Below are positions 1-4,577 of a DNA stretch of 5,516 nt, piece by piece. The position numbers were made by a program, and so were the translations under genes. The notes beneath the pieces were generated by a model that made no database searches, was not told the DNA's origin, and saw only the letters and a list, made by a program, of their open reading frames with translations. Origin of the DNA: CAZRUA01 sp964603125 (GTDB lineage Bacteria; Bacteroidota; Bacteroidia; B-17B0; Aurantibacillaceae); contig CAZRUA010000153.1 of the NCBI GenBank assembly GCA_964603125.1, forward strand, positions 1-5,516, given 5' to 3'. Position 1 is the first letter of the stretch, and the number at the start of each line of letters is the position of its first letter.

Positions 1-66
1 CAATGGATCAGTTACAGCAACTCCCACACGCTTTGTTCCATAATCTACTGCAAGTATTCTTCCCAT
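1..66 (-). CDS. ruvX: Putative pre-16S rRNA nuclease / Holliday junction resolvase-like RuvX (YqgF), N-terminal fragment
   Basis: Only the first 22 codons lie in the window; the gene continues past the left edge. Translation from the ATG complementary to 64-66 begins MGRILAVDYGTKRVGVAV and continues TDPL. This is the opening beta-hairpin of the RNase H-like fold of the YqgF/RuvX family: a hydrophobic strand, then the catalytic Asp (D8) in the D-x-G-T-K-R-x-G-x-A-V-x-D pattern. The family is a small cytosolic nuclease, usually about 135-150 residues, implicated in 5'-end maturation of 16S rRNA and annotated historically as a putative Holliday junction resolvase. The start is well supported because family members begin within a few residues of this motif. 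It lies 97 nt downstream of the receptor gene on the same strand and has its own TATCTTTG motif upstream, so it is probably a separate transcription unit. Recognition is strong despite the short fragment; the rest of the protein cannot be judged. Confidence 0.9.
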   Translation of the reverse strand, partial: MGRILAVDYGTKRVGVAVTDPL

Positions 67-82
67 TATTTTTGTTCTTAAA

Positions 83-90
83 CAAAGATA
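83..90 (-). promoter_or_regulatory. Bacteroidota-type -7 promoter element (TATCTTTG) before ruvX
   Basis: The minus strand reads TATCTTTG here, an exact match to the Bacteroidota -7 consensus TAnnTTTG. It ends 16 nt before the ruvX ATG, so a transcript starting a few bases downstream would have a leader of roughly 12 nt. No TTG or TTTG lies at the expected 17-23 nt upstream spacing, so the -33 element is missing or degenerate and the call rests on one box. The A-rich leader (GAACAAAAATA) just before ATG fits Bacteroidota translation initiation without a Shine-Dalgarno sequence. Confidence 0.5.
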
Positions 91-113
91 GTGAAGAAAT
101 TTAGTTAAAGGAG

Positions 114-129
114 TTTGTTTTAAAACAAA
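114..129. repeat. 16-bp perfect AT-rich palindrome in the receptor-ruvX gap
   Basis: TTTGTTTT followed directly by AAAACAAA forms a perfect 16-bp palindrome with no spacer. It lies in the 97-nt gap, upstream of the ruvX -7 motif at about -35 to -50 relative to a start near 78. It could be an operator, or part of the 3' end of the receptor transcript. With so little G+C, a palindrome of this length may also occur by chance. No function is claimed. Confidence 0.3.
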
Positions 130-139
130 AGTTTGAATG

Positions 140-162
140 TTCTGTTTTGCTTAATAACAGAA
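140..162 (-). terminator. Possible weak terminator hairpin after the receptor gene
   Basis: Immediately after the receptor stop codon the minus-strand transcript reads TTCTGTT, a 9-nt loop (ATTAAGCAA), then AACAGAA, giving a 7-bp stem. About 8 nt further on comes CTTTTGTTTT, a broken U-rich tract. The stem has little G+C and the U tract is neither adjacent nor continuous, so this is a poor intrinsic terminator. Its place directly after a stop codon and before a separate promoter motif is the main argument for it. Confidence 0.25.
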
Positions 163-163
163 A

Positions 164-2602
164 CTAAAAATTAATCGAATATTGAATGGCCGTTGTTCTT
201 GGCGATTCTATTTTCATTGGGCGTAAAAAGTATTTCTTATTAAATACATTACTCATTACAAACGAGAATTTGCCAGCTTTTTTGAATTCATAGCTAATTC
301 GGAAATCCGAAACAAATACGGGTTTTTGATTTTTCCAATAGTCAACAATTTCAATATCAGCTATGCTTGGAATTAATTTACTTAATGCTTCCATAAATTC
401 AAATGCCTTATCAATGTTTTGAATACGGCTGTAATAACGAGTACTCCAGCCAAATGCTATACCTTTGTATTTTAATTCAAAATCGCATTTCCATGTTTTT
501 TTGAATCTGTATTTTAGTAAATAACCCGTAGTATCTAAGCTTGAGTTAATGTAGCTTTGAGAAGAATCATTTTGATTATGATCGTAACCATATATTAATG
601 TTGGTGTCGTTGTAACAGGCTCAACATAAGTCCAGCCGCACAAAGTTGTTAATTGTAGTTTTTTGTTTTCGTCTGTTCTTCCCATTAAAGAAACGTCAAC
701 TCCTCTAACTCTTGAATTCCCGGTATTCATAAATTTGAAACCTACTGGAGGTTGTTGCCCAATTGGATTCCAAATACCAAATAAATATTCAATGGTATGG
801 TTGTATTCTTGATAAAAACCTGCAATGTCTAAAAAGCCCTTAAAGCCTTTTATTTTAAATCCTTGTTTTAAACCTACCTCTTGATTATAGCTTGTTTCAG
901 GTAATAAATCAGAGTTAGGAAATACTCCGAAGTAACCTACATTAGTTGAAATGTAACGTTCTGTAATCGTTGGGAAACGGAATCCTTGCCCGTATGAATA
1001 ACGAAGGAAAGTTGCTTTTGTAAGCTTAAGGCTTGCACCCATTCTGAAAATAGGTTTAACAACACTTTGTATTTCGTTCATTTTAAAATACTCGTATCTA
1101 AATCCTCCACTTAGATTAATGATTTGTTTTATTTTTTTATCTAACTGAAAATAGCCTGAAAGATTGCGAATAATATTATCTGGTGAACCACCACCCGAGT
1201 AAAGATTAGCATGCGAAATAGCGGCGCTTCCAACAACTCCACCTGTAAATGTGAATTCTGGTATTTTATCCCAACGACGTTGCATTTGATACTCACCATA
1301 AAACAAAGTGGCTTTATTACTTTGGTTATTGGTAATCACGTTGTCTGTATGAAAAATACGTGTTTGTAAACTATGCGAAATTCCCTTACTACTGTATTTT
1401 ATAAATGGGTCTAAATTAAAAATACTTTGATTTTGAAGTGAAATAGCGCCAGGGTAGGCACGGTAAAGGTTTAATGAATCGTCTTGCCAAGCTAAAACAA
1501 AATTAGTTTTAGAGTACATTGCATTTCCATTCACACCAAAGCTTAAGCCTTCAATTTTGGGTGCACGATAACGTAAATTAAAATTGATACGACCGCGCAT
1601 TTTTTGCAATTGCTTGTTGTTAAAATTGGTGAGAGTATCAATAAATCCAGGGTCGGTAACTTTTGGTGGTCCAATATAACCTTGATCGGTAAAGTAGTTG
1701 GCGGCAACTACTAAATCTAAATTTGATTTGATGATTCGTGAATGAAAAACGCTAAGTCCACCGTAAATAGGTAGCGATTTATCATACCAGTCGGTTACGT
1801 TTTTGGGTTGGGAGTATACACCTGAATTAAATGTAATGTTTGTTTTTGGTTTAATTCGTGGGTAAGCCGTACGAATATTAATTACACCACTTAATGCTGA
1901 GGAACCATATAAAACAGAAGAAGCTCCTTTAATGATTTCAACCTGTTCAATATTTTCTACAGGGATAAATCCCCATTCAGGTCTTCCTGCATCGCCTGAT
2001 AGCAGTGGCATACCGTCAACTACCAAAGCAACGCGACTTCCTACACCAAATGTAAAACCACTTCCTCCGCGTATTTGCGGTTCGTTGTCTAAAATAGTTA
2101 AGCCGGGAGCTTGTTCGAGAGCTTGCTCAATGGAGTTAGTGTTTTTATTACTGATTAAAGCGGGTTTAATTACTTCCATGGAAACCGTTAAGTCTTCCAT
2201 TTTTTTATCAAACTTACCTTCCGATACAACCACAACATCTAGTAGCTTCGAATCAGTTTTTAGCTTTACATCTTTGTTTAATGAATCAAGATTACTTAAA
2301 TCAAGCACTAAAGAATCATTTTTATAACCTAGGAAACTAAAGTAAATGGTATGTTTTGCTTTGGGTAAAAGTAAAGTGTAATTACCTTCAACATCGCTAG
2401 CTGTGCCGAAAGTTTTATCGCTAGCAATGGTTATTAAACATCCAATAATGCTTTCGTTATTAGATGCATCGATAACTTTACCACTTAAGCGGCAGGTTGT
2501 TTGTGCCGATAAACCTACTGAGCTAAAAATAATTAGCAGTAATGTTACAATATTGAAATGTTGTTTTAAACGCAAGTGAATGTAAGGGTTACTTATTGTC
2601 AT
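164..2602 (-). CDS. TonB-dependent outer-membrane receptor with N-terminal carboxypeptidase-regulatory-like domain
   Basis: This 812-residue protein is an outer-membrane active transporter that would take up a scarce ligand (metal chelate, haem, cobalamin or similar) using energy from TonB-ExbBD. Visible order: a Sec signal peptide (hydrophobic core about 17-30, cleavage likely after LSA-Q near 34); a CarboxypepD_reg-like beta-sandwich about 37-117 (GKVIDASNNESIIG, then DVEGNYTLLL and FSFLGY); a LDVVVVSE segment (121-128) at the usual place of the TonB-interaction stretch; a plug about 135-245 (QAPGLTI, IRGGSGF, VALVVDGMPLLSG, VEIIKGASSVLYGSSALSGVI without its last residues); and a barrel to the C terminus. 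FepA/CirA-like barrel landmarks are GQGFRFPTITERY at 538-550 and PNSDLLPETS at 562-571, and the chain ends in Phe as outer-membrane barrels usually do. It is shorter than SusC-type glycan receptors and no susD follows, so glycan uptake is unlikely; the substrate cannot be read from sequence. It starts 14 nt after the SOD stop, which suggests cotranscription. No other ATG precedes the signal core. Confidence 0.95.
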   Translation of the reverse strand: MTISNPYIHLRLKQHFNIVTLLLIIFSSVGLSAQTTCRLSGKVIDASNNESIIGCLITIASDKTFGTASDVEGNYTLLLPKAKHTIYFSFLGYKNDSLVLDLSNLDSLNKDVKLKTDSKLLDVVVVSEGKFDKKMEDLTVSMEVIKPALISNKNTNSIEQALEQAPGLTILDNEPQIRGGSGFTFGVGSRVALVVDGMPLLSGDAGRPEWGFIPVENIEQVEIIKGASSVLYGSSALSGVINIRTAYPRIKPKTNITFNSGVYSQPKNVTDWYDKSLPIYGGLSVFHSRIIKSNLDLVVAANYFTDQGYIGPPKVTDPGFIDTLTNFNNKQLQKMRGRINFNLRYRAPKIEGLSFGVNGNAMYSKTNFVLAWQDDSLNLYRAYPGAISLQNQSIFNLDPFIKYSSKGISHSLQTRIFHTDNVITNNQSNKATLFYGEYQMQRRWDKIPEFTFTGGVVGSAAISHANLYSGGGSPDNIIRNLSGYFQLDKKIKQIINLSGGFRYEYFKMNEIQSVVKPIFRMGASLKLTKATFLRYSYGQGFRFPTITERYISTNVGYFGVFPNSDLLPETSYNQEVGLKQGFKIKGFKGFLDIAGFYQEYNHTIEYLFGIWNPIGQQPPVGFKFMNTGNSRVRGVDVSLMGRTDENKKLQLTTLCGWTYVEPVTTTPTLIYGYDHNQNDSSQSYINSSLDTTGYLLKYRFKKTWKCDFELKYKGIAFGWSTRYYSRIQNIDKAFEFMEALSKLIPSIADIEIVDYWKNQKPVFVSDFRISYEFKKAGKFSFVMSNVFNKKYFLRPMKIESPRTTAIQYSINF

Positions 2603-2616
2603 ATACTCAAATGAAT

Positions 2617-3357
2617 CTAGCTAAGAAGTTCATTTACTCTGTCCCAGTTAATAACATTCCACCATGCATTTACATAATCAGCACGTTTGTTTTGATATTT
2701 TAAGTAGTAGGCATGTTCCCAAACGTCTAAGCATAAAACAGGTTTGCCTTTAATGTCACTAACATCCATTAAAGGATTGTCCTGATTAGGAGTGCTTCCT
2801 ATAAGTAATTTACCCTTATTATCTTTTACTAACCAAACCCAGCCACTACCAAAGCGTTTAGTGGCTTGCTCGGCAAATAGTTTTTTAAACTCGTCAAAGG
2901 ATTTAAAATGATTGTTAATCTCTTCCAAAACTTTACCTGTAGGAAGATTTTCTTTGCCTTCTTTGTTTTCTTTTAGTAAAGTCCAAAATAAACTATGGTT
3001 GTAGTGCCCGCCACCATTGTTACGAATAGACTTATCGTGTTTGCTTATGTTTTTAAAATAATCTTCTAAACTTAGTTTAGATTTCTCATCCAAAACTTTA
3101 TTTACATTATCTACGTATGCTTTGTGATGTTTATCATGGTGAATTTCCATGGTTTGTTTGTCAATAAAGGGCTCTAAAGCATCATAGGCGTAGGGTAGTG
3201 GAGGTAATACAATTGGGTAAATACCTTTTTCTTCCGAAAGTTGCTCAGTAATTTTTTCAATTTCATTCAATTGTTCGGCGCTAACAATGTTTGTAACAAT
3301 TGTACCAGCTGCTAATAAAGCACCTTTTTTAAAAAAACTACGACGAGAATTTTCCAT
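2617..3357 (-). CDS. sodA: Superoxide dismutase, Mn-type Fe/Mn family, with twin-arginine export signal
   Basis: This enzyme dismutates superoxide to oxygen and hydrogen peroxide. The SOD fold runs from about residue 47 (YPIVLPPLPYAYDALEP) to the end of the 246-residue chain. All four metal ligands are present: H73 in MEIHHDKHH, H121 in GGHYNHSLFW, and D211 and H215 in DVWEHAYY; the gateway Tyr is Y81. Outer-sphere residues are of Mn type, with Gly (G117) where FeSODs carry Gln and Gln (Q192, in STPNQDNPLM) at the MnSOD position; a cambialistic enzyme cannot be excluded. Residues 1-27 form a Tat signal: SRRSFFKKG, a modest hydrophobic core, then VSA before EQ as the likely cleavage site. No lipobox Cys is seen, so a soluble periplasmic product is inferred. 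A charged linker (28-46) joins signal and enzyme. The next Met is M70 inside the fold, so no signal-free start exists. The ATG follows the BCCP stop after one base (TAA-A-ATG), implying translational coupling. Confidence 0.95.
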   Translation of the reverse strand: MENSRRSFFKKGALLAAGTIVTNIVSAEQLNEIEKITEQLSEEKGIYPIVLPPLPYAYDALEPFIDKQTMEIHHDKHHKAYVDNVNKVLDEKSKLSLEDYFKNISKHDKSIRNNGGGHYNHSLFWTLLKENKEGKENLPTGKVLEEINNHFKSFDEFKKLFAEQATKRFGSGWVWLVKDNKGKLLIGSTPNQDNPLMDVSDIKGKPVLCLDVWEHAYYLKYQNKRADYVNAWWNVINWDRVNELLS

Positions 3358-3358
3358 T

Positions 3359-3859
3359 TTAAAATTGAATTAGAATTTGATTTTTTTCAACAGCATTTCC
3401 TTTGCTCACATTAATTTTCTTTACAATACCATCAGCAGGTGATTTGATAATGTTCTCCATTTTCATTGCTTCAAGCACTAATAAAGCATCTCCTTTTTTC
3501 ACTTCATTACCTTCAATTGCCAATATATTAAGCACTAATCCTGGCATTGGAGCTTTAACATCATTTACTTTTTTAGAAGCTAAATTATCCATACCTAAAT
3601 TATGAAGTAATAAATCAAATTTATCTTTGGCTTCAAGGGTATATTTTGTTCCGTTTACTTTTAAGGTAATTTGCTTCTCCTGCGTGTCAAGTTTTACAAC
3701 GTCAACATTGTAAGATTGATTATTGATTAGCATGTGGTAGGCACCTTCTTTTGTTTTTATTAAATCAAAGTTAGTGTCGTTCCCATCAATATTCACTGAA
3801 TCTGCTTTTAAATCATTTAAAACAAACTCTTTTTTGTTGTTTACTTTAATCTTATACAT
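3359..3859 (-). CDS. Biotin carboxyl carrier protein (biotin/lipoyl attachment domain) of a biotin-dependent carboxylase
   Basis: The C-terminal part, about 98-166, is a biotinyl domain. It has APMPG (103-107) on the conserved strand before the hairpin, then GDALLVLEAMKMEN with K133 as the biotin-accepting lysine, then PADGIV and a final strand. Such proteins carry biotin between a biotin carboxylase and a carboxyltransferase, as in acetyl-, propionyl- or other acyl-CoA carboxylases, or decarboxylase pumps. The N-terminal 1-90 is a beta-rich region (MYKIKVNNKKEFVL, then KQITLKVNGTKYTLEA) resembling the segment preceding the carrier domain in Bacteroidota acyl-CoA carboxylase BCCP subunits. 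It lacks the Pro/Ala-rich linker typical of E. coli AccB, so I leave the symbol blank. No carboxylase or transferase subunit is in the window, so its partners must lie elsewhere. It is 34 nt downstream of the WbqC-like gene and 1 nt upstream of the SOD. A TAAATTTG motif stands 4 nt before its ATG. Confidence 0.9.
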   Translation of the reverse strand: MYKIKVNNKKEFVLNDLKADSVNIDGNDTNFDLIKTKEGAYHMLINNQSYNVDVVKLDTQEKQITLKVNGTKYTLEAKDKFDLLLHNLGMDNLASKKVNDVKAPMPGLVLNILAIEGNEVKKGDALLVLEAMKMENIIKSPADGIVKKINVSKGNAVEKNQILIQF

Positions 3860-3863
3860 ATCA

Positions 3864-3871
3864 CAAATTTA
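3864..3871 (-). promoter_or_regulatory. Bacteroidota-type -7 promoter element (TAAATTTG) before the BCCP gene
   Basis: The minus strand reads TAAATTTG, an exact TAnnTTTG match, only 4 nt before the BCCP ATG. If used, transcription would begin at or next to the start codon, giving a leaderless or near-leaderless BCCP-SOD-receptor mRNA. No TTG/TTTG is present 17-23 nt upstream, so the -33 box is absent or degenerate. The alternative is that the genes are transcribed from upstream of the WbqC-like gene and the match is incidental. Confidence 0.4.
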
Positions 3872-3887
3872 GGATATTTTTTGGATT

Positions 3888-3907
3888 TTAACTTTATAAA
3901 AAGTTAA
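3888..3907. repeat. 8-bp inverted repeat with 4-nt loop spanning the WbqC-like stop codon
   Basis: TTAACTTT (3888-3895) and AAAGTTAA (3900-3907) are perfect inverted copies separated by ATAA. The dyad covers the end of the WbqC-like reading frame and sits about 16 bp upstream of the BCCP -7 motif, overlapping where a -33 element would be. No T tract follows on the minus strand, so it does not look like an intrinsic terminator. It may be an operator, a weak mRNA hairpin between the two cistrons, or chance in AT-rich DNA. Confidence 0.3.
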
Positions 3908-4451
3908 CAGCTCCAGGTCCTTCGTTAAACAATAAATCTATACAGCTTAAGTTTGGAATAAAACCCAATTTATCTTGAAAAACTTGATAGTAAGGTTTGT
4001 TTTCTGTTTGGGACAAATTATGGTAATTATTTTGAAATTCGGTTGTAAACTCAATTTTGGTTTTAAGTTTAAAACACTTTAAGATAAGTTTTAGTAAATC
4101 TAAATTATAGTCCCAAAGTAATTCATATTGTTTAGTGTAAAAAACTGCAAAATCGTCTTTGTAAAATTCAAAATAGGGAGAGTTGTTGTAAGCACTTTCA
4201 ATCGCCCGCCAGTGTTTTTGTTGCCAGTTTTCGGTATAAGCAATTTTTTTATGTGAAATGATTGTTTTTTGCTCTTGTTTTTGAAGAGGAATGGATAGAT
4301 TTAACTCACCATGCGAGGTGTAAATTGTGCAACGATTTCTTTCAGTTTGTTTAATGAAATGCTCGTTTTTTTCTAGAAAAATTGCTTCACTATTTTTTAA
4401 AACAGTTAAATAATTAATAGATGGTAAATATGCTGTATTTAAAATAATCAT
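3894..4451 (-). CDS. WbqC-like family protein
   Basis: This 185-residue protein matches the WbqC-like family, whose founder lies in an O-antigen cluster; members are common in Bacteroidota and their biochemical role is not firmly known. Recognisable segments are the N-terminal AYLPSINYL (7-15), KQTERNRCTIYTSHGELNLSI (34-54; K-x-T, R-N-R-C-x-I and the G-x-L-x-L-x-I strand), WQQKHWRAIESAY and SPYFEFY (76-97), and the C-terminal block YQVFQDKLGFIPNLS plus IDLLFNEGPGA (155-181). No signal peptide or membrane segment is visible, so it should be cytosolic. The family motif begins at the first residues and the length is near or slightly below the usual size, so the frame appears complete. It is divergent from the LtaS-like gene across 126 nt and is followed by the BCCP gene 34 nt away. 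Family membership is confident; a role in surface polysaccharide or sugar-nucleotide metabolism is inference from the family name only. Confidence 0.85.
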   Translation of the reverse strand: MIILNTAYLPSINYLTVLKNSEAIFLEKNEHFIKQTERNRCTIYTSHGELNLSIPLQKQEQKTIISHKKIAYTENWQQKHWRAIESAYNNSPYFEFYKDDFAVFYTKQYELLWDYNLDLLKLILKCFKLKTKIEFTTEFQNNYHNLSQTENKPYYQVFQDKLGFIPNLSCIDLLFNEGPGAVNFL

Positions 4452-4458
4452 TACTAAA

Positions 4459-4466
4459 CAAACGTT
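4459..4466 (-). promoter_or_regulatory. Degenerate -7 motif (AACGTTTG) before the WbqC-like gene
   Basis: The minus strand reads AACGTTTG, which matches the TAnnTTTG consensus at all but the first fixed position, and ends 7 nt before the WbqC-like ATG. This is the same start-proximal placement seen at the other transcription units here. No TTG is visible at -33 spacing. It is a weak candidate supported mainly by position. Confidence 0.2.
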
Positions 4467-4494
4467 GAAATTAACATAAAATAATCATGTGATT

Positions 4495-4514
4495 TATTTG
4501 TAAAGTTACAAATA
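4495..4514. promoter_or_regulatory. Perfect 20-bp dyad, candidate operator in the divergent intergenic region
   Basis: TATTTGTAA (4495-4503) and TTACAAATA (4506-4514) are perfect inverted 9-bp arms with a 2-nt AG spacer. The site lies near the middle of the 126-nt region between the divergent WbqC-like and LtaS-like genes, about 44 nt from one ATG and 64 nt from the other, a typical place for a dimeric regulator to control both. Its length and compact symmetry suit a TetR- or other HTH-type homodimer. The arms resemble BirA half-sites (TTGTAA/TTACAA), but BirA operators have a spacer of about 15 bp, so that identity is not supported. The regulator is unknown. Confidence 0.4.
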
Positions 4515-4564
4515 CTTTGGTTTTGTAGGTTTGATTTATTAGTCAACAAATTAGTTAGTTTTGC

Positions 4565-4572
4565 TACATTTG
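4565..4572 (+). promoter_or_regulatory. Bacteroidota-type -7 promoter element (TACATTTG) before the LtaS-like gene
   Basis: TACATTTG matches TAnnTTTG exactly and ends 5 nt before the ATG at 4578, so the transcript would start at or within a few bases of the initiation codon. TTG is absent at the expected -33 spacing; the nearest resemblance is TTA at 4539. The motif is followed by C-A-A-T-T, and no Shine-Dalgarno is present. Placement is the same as for the BCCP gene on the other strand. Confidence 0.5.
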
Positions 4573-4577
4573 CAATT

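Noticed and set aside
1932..2327. 131-codon open frame on the plus strand
   Set aside because: It lies wholly antisense to the plug and N-terminal region of the receptor, whose frame is strongly supported. Its product is Ser/Thr/Pro-rich and low in complexity, with no recognisable domain, as expected of an antisense shadow.
164..2602. SusC-type glycan uptake receptor
   Set aside because: The protein does share the N-terminal carboxypeptidase-regulatory-like domain with SusC, but at 812 residues it is shorter than usual for SusC, its barrel motifs are FepA/CirA-like, and no SusD lipoprotein gene follows.
3325..3337. Programmed -1 frameshift site in the T/A tract of the SOD gene
   Set aside because: The codon phase (AGT TTT TTT AAA AAA GGT) does not give an X-XXY-YYZ heptamer, and the zero frame already encodes a complete, canonical SOD.
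3402..3605. 67-codon open frame on the plus strand
   Set aside because: It is antisense to the biotinyl domain of the BCCP, resembles nothing I know, and has no promoter or start context of its own.
3888..3914. BirA (biotin repressor) operator upstream of the BCCP gene
   Set aside because: Half-site-like TGTTAAC and GTTAAAA occur on the minus strand, but they are separated by about 10 bases rather than about 15, and the outer bases do not match symmetrically. The nearby carrier protein made the idea attractive, but the sequence does not support it.
4495..4514. Intrinsic terminator in the divergent region
   Set aside because: The dyad lies between two divergent gene starts, where no transcript needs to end; its stem is almost entirely A/T and no T tract follows on either strand.
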